A stretch of DNA of 27,060 nt from JAHEJX01 sp041605955 (GCA_041605955.1 JBFIXI010000055.1:1-27060), one strand, 5' to 3'. Positions 1-8,390 are shown, numbered from the stretch's first letter. The notes: a model not told the origin generated them from the letters alone. Numbers and translations are program-made.

Positions 1-87
1 GTGCGCCGCAGCGTCGGGGCGATTGTCGACTCCGGCATGCGCCACTTTTTGCAGGCCGTCGCCGCGATACAGGGGCTACCCGCCTGA
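1..87 (+). CDS. Possible C-terminal end of an unidentified protein (partial, 5' end outside window)
   Basis: Reading frame 1 is open from the first base to a TGA at 85-87 and encodes 28 residues ending in HFLQAVAAIQGLPA. The composition (Ala, Val, Gln, Leu, helix-like) resembles a normal protein C-terminus, and the next gene starts 155 bp downstream on the same strand. The fragment is too short to assign to a family. It could also be a chance open frame in GC-rich DNA. The bases between 88 and 242 contain no convincing gene. I see only a strong ribosome binding site at its end, which belongs to the next gene. Confidence 0.35.
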   Translation: MRRSVGAIVDSGMRHFLQAVAAIQGLPA

Positions 88-229
88 GGGGACGGAGCCG
101 CCCGTGGCTGTTAGCAAGCTTCTTCCCGATACCACGTCCCGAGTTTCGAGTTGTCCGCGCTCGCCGCTGTCACGCCAGGTCTCGTGGCGGCAGCTAGCCG
201 GGCCGCAAAGAGTGAAACCCAATAGATCC

Positions 230-237
230 AAAGGAGG
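230..237 (+). promoter_or_regulatory. Strong Shine-Dalgarno sequence for the NEW3 protein gene
   Basis: AAAGGAGG lies 5 bases before the ATG at 243. It is one of the best matches to the anti-Shine-Dalgarno sequence in the window and decides the start of the exported protein. Confidence 0.75.
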
Positions 238-242
238 CTTTC

Positions 243-1424
243 ATGCGTAGATGGCTAGCACGGACGAGCTTGGCGTTGCCGCTCGTCGGATTGTTGATGA
301 TCGCAATGGCGGTACCGACCACCGCTCAGGAGTCCCCGGAGGTCGTCGCCCCTACTCGGGTGAATCTGGTGACGCCGTATATCGGTGTGGCCGTTGAGCC
401 GGGGGAGACGGCGTCGTTCACCCTCGACGTCACCGCTCCGCGAGGAGAGGTCGTCGAGCTGGAGGTGGCCGATCTGCCCGACGGCTGGAGCGCCGATATC
501 CGTGGCGGTGGCTTCGTTGTCGATCGCGTCATGGTCGACGCTGGGCTGAGCCACAACCTCAAGCTCGAAGTGGACGTGCCCGAGTCCGCCACCGAGGGCA
601 AATACCAGGTCACGGTGGTCGCCGCTGGCGAGGTCTCCACCGACCGATTGGTCCTCGACCTGATGGTTGCCCAAACGGTTGGCGGAGGGGTGAGCCTGGA
701 TGCGGAGTTTCCGGCATTGCGGGGTCCGTCCGACGTCGAGTTCTCGTTCAATCTCGAGTTGACCAACGAAACCCCGGAGGAAGTGCAGTTTGGACTCCAG
801 GGCGAGGGTCCCTCCGGTTGGCAGGTCACGGCGCGACCTTCGGGTCAGACCCGCGCCTCGAGCGTGACCGTGGCTGCGGGAAGTTCTGAGCGGGTCACCG
901 TGGAAGTCGATCCGCCCGACTTCACGCCGGCCGGAACCTACTCCGTGCTCGTGCGGGCGGCCGGTGGTGGCGAGACGGCAGCCACCGAGCTGACGGTCGA
1001 GATCACCGGCAACTACGAGTTGGCGCTGGTGACTCCGGATGAGCGGCTCAACCTGGACGTGGAGGCCGGCCAGGCGACCGAGCTCCCGCTAGTGGTGGTC
1101 AATGAGGGCACCGCACCCCTCACCGACGTCTCTCTGTCGGCTACACCGCCGCGTGGCTGGGAGGTCACCTTCGCCCCCGAGTCGCTCGATCGGATCGAGC
1201 CGGGTGCGTCGGCCGAGGTGACCGCCACCATCACGCCTTCTGGTGAGGCGATTGCCGGCGATTACCGGCTCACGCTGCGGACCACCGTGGCCGAGACGAG
1301 CGATTCCGTCGAGCTGCGGGCCACCGTGAAGACCTCTGGCATCTGGGGGCTTGTAGGGGTGGGCGTGATTGCGGTAGCGCTGAGCGCCCTCGCTGCGGTC
1401 TTCCGCCGCTTCGGCCGGAGGTGA
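243..1424 (+). CDS. Exported, membrane-anchored NEW3-type (COG1470-like) beta-sandwich protein
   Basis: This 393-residue protein has a signal peptide at about residues 1-29 (basic MRRWLAR, a hydrophobic core, and a probable cut near TTA-QES). Repeated Ig-like beta-sandwich segments follow. At about residues 366-386 there is one transmembrane helix with a basic RRFGRR tail, so most of the protein should lie outside the membrane. Phrases such as VEPGETASFTLDV, NETPEEVQF, PSGWQVTA and NEGTAPLTDVSLSATPPRGW are typical of NEW3 (alpha-galactosidase-associated) domains, with about three copies. The start is fixed by the near-perfect ribosome binding site AAAGGAGG at 230-237. The gene lies 3 bp before an ABC ATPase gene, so I infer that it is the extracytoplasmic partner of that transporter. 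Its ligand is unknown. Confidence 0.8.
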   Translation: MRRWLARTSLALPLVGLLMIAMAVPTTAQESPEVVAPTRVNLVTPYIGVAVEPGETASFTLDVTAPRGEVVELEVADLPDGWSADIRGGGFVVDRVMVDAGLSHNLKLEVDVPESATEGKYQVTVVAAGEVSTDRLVLDLMVAQTVGGGVSLDAEFPALRGPSDVEFSFNLELTNETPEEVQFGLQGEGPSGWQVTARPSGQTRASSVTVAAGSSERVTVEVDPPDFTPAGTYSVLVRAAGGGETAATELTVEITGNYELALVTPDERLNLDVEAGQATELPLVVVNEGTAPLTDVSLSATPPRGWEVTFAPESLDRIEPGASAEVTATITPSGEAIAGDYRLTLRTTVAETSDSVELRATVKTSGIWGLVGVGVIAVALSALAAVFRRFGRR

Positions 1425-1427
1425 GCG

Positions 1428-2393
1428 ATGACGAACGGTCCTGAAGTCCTTGTCGAGAGTCGCGGCCTCGCCAAGCGGTACGGCTCCACGACCGCCGTCG
1501 ACGGTATCGATCTGACGGTGCGGGCCGGAGAGGTGTTTGGTCTGCTCGGGCCGAACGGGGCAGGCAAGACGACCAGCGTCCTGATGCTGCTCGGCCTCAG
1601 CGAGCCGGATACCGGCACCATAGAAGTCTGCGGTCTCGATCCGAGCCGGAATCCGCTGGCGGTGAAACGCCAGGTGGGCTACCTGCCCGACACCGTCGGC
1701 TTCTACGAGCAGCTCACCGGACGTCAAAACCTGCGCTACACGGCGCAGCTCAACGAGCTGCCGCCTGACATGGCCGAGGCTCGAATCGACGATCTGCTGA
1801 TCCAAGTCGGGTTGGCGGCTGCGGCAGACCGACCGGTGGGCGGTTACTCGCGGGGCATGCGCCAGCGACTCGGGCTCGCCGATGCCCTGGTGAAGGATCC
1901 GCGGGTCGTGATCCTCGACGAGCCGATGGTCGGCATCGATCCCGAAGGCGTCCTCGAGATACAGGGGCTCATCGCCCGGCTGGCGCGCGAAGACGGCCGA
2001 GCCGTGCTGTTGACCAGCCACATGCTTCATCAGGTGCAGCAGCTGTGCGACCGGATGGCCATATTCGTGGACGGCCGAGTCCTCGCCGAAGGCAGCGCGG
2101 CCGAGCTAGCGGCGGCGCTGGCGGATGGCAGGAGCGTTCTCGAGGTAGTCGCCGCCAGCGGTCGCGAACCAATACATGCCGCGCTCGCGGCCGGCCAAGC
2201 CGACGACAGTGTGGTGGATGTGCGTCTCGTCGGCGCCGACAGATGGCGGATCTCTGTTCCGGCCGCACGAGCCGTTGACGTGCTTCCGGCGCTGGTGCGT
2301 GCCGGGATAGACGTGCGCGAGGTGCGTGATCTCGGATCGGATCTCGACGAGATCTACCATCGGTACTTCGCCGATTCTCGTGAGGTGGCGTGA
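1428..2393 (+). CDS. ABC transporter ATP-binding protein (ABC-2 exporter type)
   Basis: This 321-residue cytoplasmic ATPase energises the ABC-2 permease encoded next to it. Visible motifs are Walker A GPNGAGKTT (residues 41-49), the Q-loop/VGYLPD segment near 83-88, the signature SRGMRQR at 141-147 in place of the canonical LSGGQ, Walker B VVILDEP with catalytic Glu at about 165, and the H-loop His at about 198 (TSHML). After about residue 215 there is the C-terminal extension common in the CcmA/NatA-like branch. The ATG is 3 bp after the stop of the NEW3 gene. The TGA stop overlaps the permease start (GTGATG), so the three genes should be co-translated. The substrate cannot be read from the sequence. 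Confidence 0.93.
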   Translation: MTNGPEVLVESRGLAKRYGSTTAVDGIDLTVRAGEVFGLLGPNGAGKTTSVLMLLGLSEPDTGTIEVCGLDPSRNPLAVKRQVGYLPDTVGFYEQLTGRQNLRYTAQLNELPPDMAEARIDDLLIQVGLAAAADRPVGGYSRGMRQRLGLADALVKDPRVVILDEPMVGIDPEGVLEIQGLIARLAREDGRAVLLTSHMLHQVQQLCDRMAIFVDGRVLAEGSAAELAAALADGRSVLEVVAASGREPIHAALAAGQADDSVVDVRLVGADRWRISVPAARAVDVLPALVRAGIDVREVRDLGSDLDEIYHRYFADSREVA

Positions 2394-3379
2394 TGACAAC
2401 CCACGCAGAGTCGAGACCAATCCAATGGACCCGACGGCGTCCAGGATGGGCGGTGGTTGCCCGCAAGGAGTTTGCCGACCACCTGCGCTCGGCCCGGTTC
2501 GTCGCCATGTTGTTCCTATTGGGTCTTGTGGCCGTCAGCAGTGTCTATGCCGCCGCCCAGGCGCTGCGCGACGTGGCGCCGGCGACTGCGGGTCTGTCCG
2601 GCATGTTCCTCCGGCTCTTCACCGTTCAGGCGGATCCGGTCCCCTTCTCGTTCTTGACGTTCGTGGGCTTTCTCGCCCCGATCCTGGGTATCGCCCTCGC
2701 CTTCGATGCAGTGAACGGAGAGCGGGCTCAGGGGACGCTGCCCCGGCTCGTTTCGCAACCCATCCATCGCGATGACGTGGTCAACGGCAAATTCGTCGCC
2801 GCGCTTGCGGTGGTCGGCTTGATCATGCTGGTCGTGGCGCTGGTCGTGGCCGGCCTCGGCATCATCCTGCTGGGAATCGTGCCGACGGTGGCCGAAGTCA
2901 CCCGTCTGGTGGTGTGGCTCGCCGCCGCGATCGTCTATGTGGGCGTGTGGCTGGCCTTCGCCACGCTCTGCTCGGTGTGGCTGCGGCGCGCTTCGACGTC
3001 GGCGATGGTGGCAATCGGGCTCTGGCTGGTGCTGGCGCTTTTCGGAGCTCTCTTCGCGCAGCTGGCGGCCGACGTGCTATCGCCGGTCGACCCGACGGAT
3101 CCGGCGACGGCCCTGGCGAACGCCCGGAATGAGATCACCCTGTCGCGTCTCTCACCGGTTGTGCTGTACGAAGAGACCGCAACTGCGCTGCTCAACCCGG
3201 AGGTCCGCAGCCTCGGGTTCGTCACCCTCGACCAGATCGACCGTGCCATCGTATCCGAGCTCTCGCTCAGCCAGAGCCTGCTGCTCGTGTGGCCGCAGCT
3301 GGTCGGACTGGTGGCGGCCACGGTGGTGATCTTCGCGGCGGCCTACGTTCTCTTCATGCGCCAAGAGGTGCGGGCCTGA
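2390..3379 (+). CDS. ABC-2 type transporter permease
   Basis: The 329-residue integral membrane protein has about six hydrophobic helices: about residues 40-58, 85-105, 138-165, 172-195, 202-225 and 300-322. A cytoplasmic, Arg/Lys-rich N-terminus contains WAVVARKEFADHLRSARF, which is typical of ABC-2 permeases (compare the start of NosY-like and GldF-like proteins). The motif VNGERAQGTLPRLVSQPIHR between helices 2 and 3 is the characteristic coupling region of this family. Translation could start at GTG 2390 or ATG 2393. Both overlap the ATPase stop codon, which indicates translational coupling. The gene is followed by a strong hairpin, so it ends the operon. Confidence 0.9.
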   Translation: MMTTHAESRPIQWTRRRPGWAVVARKEFADHLRSARFVAMLFLLGLVAVSSVYAAAQALRDVAPATAGLSGMFLRLFTVQADPVPFSFLTFVGFLAPILGIALAFDAVNGERAQGTLPRLVSQPIHRDDVVNGKFVAALAVVGLIMLVVALVVAGLGIILLGIVPTVAEVTRLVVWLAAAIVYVGVWLAFATLCSVWLRRASTSAMVAIGLWLVLALFGALFAQLAADVLSPVDPTDPATALANARNEITLSRLSPVVLYEETATALLNPEVRSLGFVTLDQIDRAIVSELSLSQSLLLVWPQLVGLVAATVVIFAAAYVLFMRQEVRA

Positions 3380-3402
3380 GCCGTCGCGGCTCGCGCCGAA
3401 TC

Positions 3403-3437
3403 GACGGGGCCTGCAGTTGTGGGCTGCAGGCCCCGTC
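3403..3437 (+). terminator. Perfect 14-bp stem-loop terminator after the NEW3/ABC operon
   Basis: GACGGGGCCTGCAG (3403-3416) pairs perfectly with CTGCAGGCCCCGTC (3424-3437) around a 7-base loop. It begins 24 bp after the permease stop. There is no T-run, so it would be an L-shaped (U-less) terminator of the kind often proposed in high-GC actinobacteria. Confidence 0.7.
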
Positions 3438-3500
3438 GTCGTCGCCCGCCGGCTGTCGGCCTAACTCAGCGCGTTCCGCTCTTCACTACTCTCGCGGGCG

Positions 3501-4568
3501 ATGTCGTCTTCGCCGGTCGTCTCCAGCCAGCTGCGGGTGGCGATGCTGGCCCCGATCTCGTGGCGGGTGCCGCCGCGCCACTATGGGCCCTGGGAGCAGT
3601 TCGCCTCCCTGCTCACCGAGGGGCTCGTTGCCAGAGGCGTCGACGTGACTCTGTTCGCGACGGCCGACTCAGTCACCGGGGCGCGGCTCGTGGGCACCGC
3701 CCCGACCGGCTACTCGGAGGACCCGTCGCTGGACCCCAAGGTCTGGGAGGGCTTGCACATCGCGGCAGTCTTCGAGCGGGCCGACGAGTTCGATGTGATT
3801 CACAACAGCTTCGACTTTCTGCCGCTCACGTACAGCGCGCTCGTCGACACGCCGGTGGTGACGACGATTCACGGCTTCTCGTCGGAGGCGATCGTGCCAG
3901 TCTTCGAGAAGTACAACGAGCGGAGCTTCTACGTAGCAATCAGCGATGCCGACCGGCATGAGCGGCTCGACTATGTCGCCACCATCCACCACGGCATCGC
4001 CATGGACGAGTTCGCGCTTCATCCGTCGCCGGGTGAGTACCTGCTCTTCTTCGGGAGGATCCATCCCGACAAGGGAACCCTGCCCGCCATCGAGGTAGCT
4101 GCCCAGGCGGAGTTACCGCTGAAGATCGCCGGCATCATCCAGGATGAGGATTACTTCGACCGGTTGGTGGAGCCACGAGTGGACGGGCGTCGAGTCAGCT
4201 ACCTCGGCCCGGTAGGACCGGGGGAGCGTAGCGAGCTGCTGGGGGGAGCCCGGGCCCTGCTGCATCTCATCGATTTCGATGAGCCTTTCGGGTTCAGCGT
4301 GGTCGAGGCGATGGCGTGCGGCACGCCGGTGATTGCAGCCGCCCGCGGTTCGATGCCCGAGCTGATCCGCCACGGGGAGAACGGTTTCCTGGTGGGTTCT
4401 GCCAGCGAAGCCGTCGCCGCCGTGCGCGCCGCGGCAGCTGTCGACCGGAGGGCAGTGCGTCACTCGGTTGTGCGCCGGTTCGACGTGGCTCGGATGGTCG
4501 ACGAGTACCTGGCTGTGTATCACCGCGTGGTGGCCGAGCACCGGACTCGCCATGCTGCAGCGCGGTAG
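3501..4568 (+). CDS. GT4-family glycosyltransferase (GT-B fold)
   Basis: The protein has 355 residues, the usual length of a GT4 enzyme, which transfers a sugar from an activated donor (usually a nucleotide sugar) to an acceptor. The N-terminal half contains RVAMLAPISWRVPPRHYGPW (about 12-31), with the Gly-containing acceptor loop, and a HGF segment at about 124. The C-terminal half has FFGRIHPDKG (about 183-192). The donor-binding E-x7-E motif lies in EPFGFSVVEAMACGTPVIA (Glu 261 and 269). Its stop is only 8 bp from the stop of the convergent GH130 gene. The start has no clear ribosome binding site, so a start a few codons later cannot be excluded. The likely role is synthesis of a glycan handled by the neighbouring glycoside enzymes. 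The actual sugar is unknown. Confidence 0.88.
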   Translation: MSSSPVVSSQLRVAMLAPISWRVPPRHYGPWEQFASLLTEGLVARGVDVTLFATADSVTGARLVGTAPTGYSEDPSLDPKVWEGLHIAAVFERADEFDVIHNSFDFLPLTYSALVDTPVVTTIHGFSSEAIVPVFEKYNERSFYVAISDADRHERLDYVATIHHGIAMDEFALHPSPGEYLLFFGRIHPDKGTLPAIEVAAQAELPLKIAGIIQDEDYFDRLVEPRVDGRRVSYLGPVGPGERSELLGGARALLHLIDFDEPFGFSVVEAMACGTPVIAAARGSMPELIRHGENGFLVGSASEAVAAVRAAAAVDRRAVRHSVVRRFDVARMVDEYLAVYHRVVAEHRTRHAAAR

Positions 4569-4576
4569 TGACGAGG

Positions 4577-6049
4577 TCAGCTCTCGGTGAGGCGAGTGAG
4601 CACCTCGTCGAGAGACGCGGTGGCAATTCCGGTGCCGCTGTCGGAGAAGCCGTAGGGGATGATCAGCAGATCGCCGTGGATCAGGCTTCCGCAGGAGTAG
4701 ACGACGTTGGGGACATACCCGTCCCGCTCGCCCTCGGCGGGCGTCAATAAGGGCTCGTCGAGATGACCGATGACGCGACACGGGTCCTCCGGGTCGAGGA
4801 GTATGGCTCCGAGGCTGTATGTCCGCATCGGTCCAACGCCGTGAGTGATAACCAACCAGCCGGCCTCGGTTTCCAGCGGTGAGCCGCAGTTGCCCAGCTG
4901 GATGAGCTCCCACGGCTGCTCCGGGATCTGAATCTTCTCAAACTTGTGCCAGAAACGGACGTTGTCCGACAACATGAGGTGGTTGTTCTCCTGATCCTGG
5001 CGCGATAGGGCGGCGAATTGGCCGTCGATCTTGCGCGGAAACAGGGCGATCCCCTTGTTCTGGGCTGCCTCGCCGTTGAGAGTGGACACCCGGAACGTGA
5101 CGAAGTCATGGGTCTCGATGAGCTGCGGAAGGATCTGGCGCCCGTCATAGGCGGTGTAAGTGGCGTAATAGCGCACAGTGCTGTCTTCGTCGGTGAAGCG
5201 GACGAAGCGGGCGTCCTCCATTCCATTGCTCTCTGTGGGCCCCGCCGGGAACAACACGCGTTCCGAGATCTCAGACTTGGATGGATACGTGGTTTCGTAG
5301 TTGGACGCGGCCAGCCAGTGCATGATCCGAGTGGTTTGATAGGCGAGCGTGCGGTCGACGTCTTGCTGGTCCAGATCCGCCATGGCGGTCTTGAGCTGCT
5401 CGAAGGTGAACTCCGGGGGCAGCGCCTCCAGGCACATGCCGGTGATGTCGTTGTACACGCCCATCTCCACCAGCTTGGCGGAGAAGACCCGCTTGTTGTA
5501 GAGCGGTGGGGTGAGGTGACCGGTCATGCTGTAGCGGCTCGGTTTGTCGAGGGTGATGATTCCGTCGTCGGCGACAACCCCGGATCGAAACTCGATCGAT
5601 GAGATGTGCCCCTCTCCGATAGCTCGCAGACTCATGATGAAACGGAGTTCTCCAGCGGCCAAGCCGGATTGGTCGGGGGCGGGGACGATCGAGGGATTGT
5701 TGAGAGCTGCCGCCTCGATGGAGTACTCGTGGGTGAAGTACGCCCCGATGAGCAGTCGTCGGCTCATCGACAATTCGTCCGGATTCTCGATGTGGTGGGC
5801 AACCGCGCCGAAGCTACGCTCGAGGACGCTCTCCAGGTCCGGGTGGCGGTCGGCGAACTGCTGCCGGGTGGCGGCCAAGGTCTCTTCGGCCACGCCTTCC
5901 GACATCGCCAGAACCCGCTTGATGATCAGATCGGCTCGGGACGCCCCATCGAGAAACGGCTCTTCGCCCGGTATGAACGGCTTGGCGATTACCCGATGGG
6001 GATCGGGAAGGAGCCGCAGCTCGCGCCTGGTGATCTGGACGGTGTTCAT
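4577..6049 (-). CDS. GH130-like glycosidase / beta-mannoside phosphorylase family protein
   Basis: The C-terminal two thirds look like the five-bladed beta-propeller of GH130 enzymes, many of which phosphorolyse beta-mannosides. The motif NGMEDARFVRF, with its acidic ED-x-R, matches the catalytic-Asp motif of the family. GNCGSPLETEAGWLVITHGV and YVPNVVYSCGSLIHGDLLIIPYG match later conserved blades. The protein is about 490 residues, longer than the 300-350 residues usual for GH130 phosphorylases, because of a mostly helical N-terminal region of about 200 residues. I chose ATG 6049 because MNTVQITRR followed by PDPHRVIAKPF looks like a natural N-terminus. An in-frame ATG at 6082 would add 11 residues. 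It is transcribed with the toroid and GT4 genes upstream. Whether it is a phosphorylase or a hydrolase cannot be settled here. Confidence 0.8.
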   Translation of the reverse strand: MNTVQITRRELRLLPDPHRVIAKPFIPGEEPFLDGASRADLIIKRVLAMSEGVAEETLAATRQQFADRHPDLESVLERSFGAVAHHIENPDELSMSRRLLIGAYFTHEYSIEAAALNNPSIVPAPDQSGLAAGELRFIMSLRAIGEGHISSIEFRSGVVADDGIITLDKPSRYSMTGHLTPPLYNKRVFSAKLVEMGVYNDITGMCLEALPPEFTFEQLKTAMADLDQQDVDRTLAYQTTRIMHWLAASNYETTYPSKSEISERVLFPAGPTESNGMEDARFVRFTDEDSTVRYYATYTAYDGRQILPQLIETHDFVTFRVSTLNGEAAQNKGIALFPRKIDGQFAALSRQDQENNHLMLSDNVRFWHKFEKIQIPEQPWELIQLGNCGSPLETEAGWLVITHGVGPMRTYSLGAILLDPEDPCRVIGHLDEPLLTPAEGERDGYVPNVVYSCGSLIHGDLLIIPYGFSDSGTGIATASLDEVLTRLTES

Positions 6050-6163
6050 TCGGTGAGTCGCCTGCCTTGCCGACCCTGCCATGTATCGGCTGCCGGGTCG
6101 CGAAATATGAGCCTAGAGGGCGCGCCGGGCCTTCATCCAATCTCGCGGTCGCGCCGGCGAACC

Positions 6164-7219
6164 TCAGCGAAGGGTGGCGGCGTGCTGCAACACGGCGAGG
6201 GCGGCCAGGGTCGACTCGGCGCCTTGGTTCTGGTTGATGCCGTCGGGCATCAACCCGTCACCGCAACCGCCGGTGAGCGGGTCATAGAGAAGTGCCCGGC
6301 GATCATTGGCTCCGATGAACCATTCCGCCACCCGGCCGACGTAGTCTCTCCACCGTTGATCTCCGGTTAGGTGCCACGCCCGCATGCATGCGTCGGCCAT
6401 CGCCGCGGCCTCCACCGGCTGCTGATCGAAGCCGGGCCGAGGCTCCCCGCGCGTCCAGCCACCGGCGGGGGTGAAGCTGAAGTGCCCTCGGGGCGCCTCT
6501 GCTGAAACCAGCCACTCGAGCAGCGTGATGCCGGCGGCGACCAAGGCTTCGTTGGATAGGATCGACCCGGCCACCAGCAGCGCCTCCGGAATTCGCGCAT
6601 TGTCGTAGGCGAGGCGCTCTTCCGGCCAGGGCCAGTGCGGATCATTCCGCATGATGAGGCGGCTGACGCCCTGTTCGAGCAGGCCTTGCGCATGTCCGTG
6701 TTCGGGTAGGACCTCCAACACTTCCCCGGCGCCCAGCATGGCAAAGGCATGGGCCCGCGGGCTGGGGGAACGGAAGTTGCACTTCTCGAAGATCTGCAAG
6801 CCGGCCGAACGCATCCAGGGCTCCGGTCCGCGCCGAGCCGCGGTCCCCGCCGCCCACAACGCTCGTCCCTGGGAGTCGTCAGATCCCACATGTGTGGACC
6901 AAGCTCCGGAGGAGCTGCGGCGGTTGATGAAGTGACCGTCCGGCCGCTGCGCGTCCCGGATGAAATTCAAATAGATGCGAGCCATTGCAATCAGCTGCGG
7001 AGATGGATCGGGTTGGCGGGCGATCACGATGAGCGCGCGCGCATTGTCATCGGTGCAGTAACCGTGCTCGAACCGTGGCGTCGTGTATCGCGAGTGCTCC
7101 CACAGGCCACGATGGTCGGTCATCCTGCTGAGATGAAGGAAGCGTGGCTCCGGCAGATCGCGCCTGAGGCTCATGTCGAGTCTGCCCAAAGAGGTGTCAG
7201 CTGACCGAGGCAAATCCAT
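6164..7219 (-). CDS. Six-hairpin (alpha/alpha toroid) glycosidase-like protein
   Basis: The protein (about 351 residues) has repeated helical hairpins with conserved aromatic and acidic segments: RMTDHRGLWEHSRYTTPRFE, HGYCTDDNARALIV, FINRRSSSGAWSTHVGSDDS, LWAAGTAARRGP, LAYDNARIPEALLVAG and ALLYDPLTGGCGDGLMPDG. This pattern is what I expect of a six-hairpin glycosidase-like fold, and I recall it also as the C-terminal half of some large GT4 proteins. The start is uncertain. ATG 7219 overlaps the end of the upstream GT4 gene by 23 bp and has AGGA upstream. ATG 7174 gives a shorter form with no overlap. The frame stays open to 7372, but that would be a 175-bp overlap. The function is presumably glycan binding or trimming linked to the neighbouring GT4 enzyme. 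Confidence 0.7.
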   Translation of the reverse strand: MDLPRSADTSLGRLDMSLRRDLPEPRFLHLSRMTDHRGLWEHSRYTTPRFEHGYCTDDNARALIVIARQPDPSPQLIAMARIYLNFIRDAQRPDGHFINRRSSSGAWSTHVGSDDSQGRALWAAGTAARRGPEPWMRSAGLQIFEKCNFRSPSPRAHAFAMLGAGEVLEVLPEHGHAQGLLEQGVSRLIMRNDPHWPWPEERLAYDNARIPEALLVAGSILSNEALVAAGITLLEWLVSAEAPRGHFSFTPAGGWTRGEPRPGFDQQPVEAAAMADACMRAWHLTGDQRWRDYVGRVAEWFIGANDRRALLYDPLTGGCGDGLMPDGINQNQGAESTLAALAVLQHAATLR

Positions 7220-8390
7220 TGAGTGTGTCCTGAGGTTGCGAAGCTCGTTTGAGGTTGCGACGACTTGCCAAGGCCGCCGCCATGTCATCGTACCGGCGAG
7301 CGACCACGGGCCAGTGCAAGGTCGATCCCACCACTTCGGCGGCTGCCGACATACGGGCAGCGAGGGAGTCATCCGTCAGCACCGTGCGCAGGGCAGTCGT
7401 CAACGCAGCCGTATCATCATGGGGGACGGTTACTCCGGCACCGCTGCTCAGAAGCTCGACGGCATGAGGGAAGGCGGTGGCGACCACCGGTTTGCCCGCG
7501 GCGACCGCCTCGACGAGGACGCCAGAGGTGACCTGCTCGGTGGATTCGTACGGCAGAACCACCACATCGGCTTGCTGGATCTCGGCGGCGAGGCTGGCGA
7601 CATCGAGATAGCGGCCATCGAACTCCACCACGTCCTCCAGGCCGAGGTCATGAGCCCGCCTGATCAAACCATCGCGATACGCGTCCCCGTGAGCAGCGCG
7701 CACCTTGGGATGAGTGGCGCCCAAGATGATGTACCGGGGAACCGGATGCAGGTCGCGCAAATTGGCGACGGCATCAATCGCCATCTCCAGACCCTTGCCG
7801 GGGCCGATGAGGCCCCACGTCAAGACGACCGGCCGGGTGCCCCTCTCAACCGTGTGTCCACTCATGCCGGGTTGGGCGCCATGGGGGACCACTCGAAGCT
7901 TTGCCGGGTCGATGTGATAGCCATCGAGTAGTCGCCGATGCGCCGTCTTGCTCATGACGATCGTCCGGTCTGTCAACGCCGCTAGCTGCTCCAAGACCGA
8001 CTTCTGGCTGAGGCTGGGTCGGGTGAGCACCGTATGCAGCGTCACGACCTTCGGAGAATCGAGGCCGACGAGCAGGTCGAGCACTTCACGGCCATCGGCG
8101 TGGCCGAATATCCCGTACTCGTGTTGGACCGACACGACATCGAAGTTGTTGAGCGCCGCCTGAGCGCGGCGGAGGGACTCGCGATCCCCGTTGACATGTT
8201 CATGGACGACCTCGGGGAGGCGATCACGCCGCGGCGCTTCGACGAGGCTGACTACCCCGAGGCCGGCGTCGGAGCCCCGTTTCGCGGCTATGGCCTCCCG
8301 CAACGAGGCCGTGAAGGTCGCCAGGCCACACGATGTCGGTGGGTACGTACTCACGAAGCCCATGGATGGGCGCAGGCCCACGTGCGTCAT
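7197..8390 (-). CDS. GT4-family glycosyltransferase of the YPPTSCGLATFT type
   Basis: The protein has about 397 residues and a GT-B layout. The N-terminal motif GFVSTYPPTSCGLATFTASL and the segment VQHEYGIFGH are characteristic of one GT4 subgroup. The donor domain has LTWGLIGPGKGLE and YESTEQVTSGVLVEAVAAGK (Glu-containing donor loop), followed by PVVATAFPHAVELL. I chose ATG 8390 because MTHVGLRPSMGFVS is immediately followed by the first beta strand of the fold. Residues read from the upstream ATG at 8489 look non-coding. GGAGAGG lies about 12 bases before ATG 8390. It is the first gene of the minus-strand GT4 / toroid / GH130 operon and overlaps the next gene, implying coupled translation. 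Confidence 0.85.
   Translation of the reverse strand: MTHVGLRPSMGFVSTYPPTSCGLATFTASLREAIAAKRGSDAGLGVVSLVEAPRRDRLPEVVHEHVNGDRESLRRAQAALNNFDVVSVQHEYGIFGHADGREVLDLLVGLDSPKVVTLHTVLTRPSLSQKSVLEQLAALTDRTIVMSKTAHRRLLDGYHIDPAKLRVVPHGAQPGMSGHTVERGTRPVVLTWGLIGPGKGLEMAIDAVANLRDLHPVPRYIILGATHPKVRAAHGDAYRDGLIRRAHDLGLEDVVEFDGRYLDVASLAAEIQQADVVVLPYESTEQVTSGVLVEAVAAGKPVVATAFPHAVELLSSGAGVTVPHDDTAALTTALRTVLTDDSLAARMSAAAEVVGSTLHWPVVARRYDDMAAALASRRNLKRASQPQDTLNGFASVS

Noticed and set aside
23..250. 75-codon open frame before the NEW3 gene
   Set aside because: No ribosome site, Pro/Arg/Ser-rich non-protein-like composition, and it overlaps the ribosome site and start of the real gene.
1089..2030. 313-codon minus-strand frame across the NEW3 and ATPase genes
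   Set aside because: A shadow of two well-supported plus-strand genes with no domain-like features of its own.
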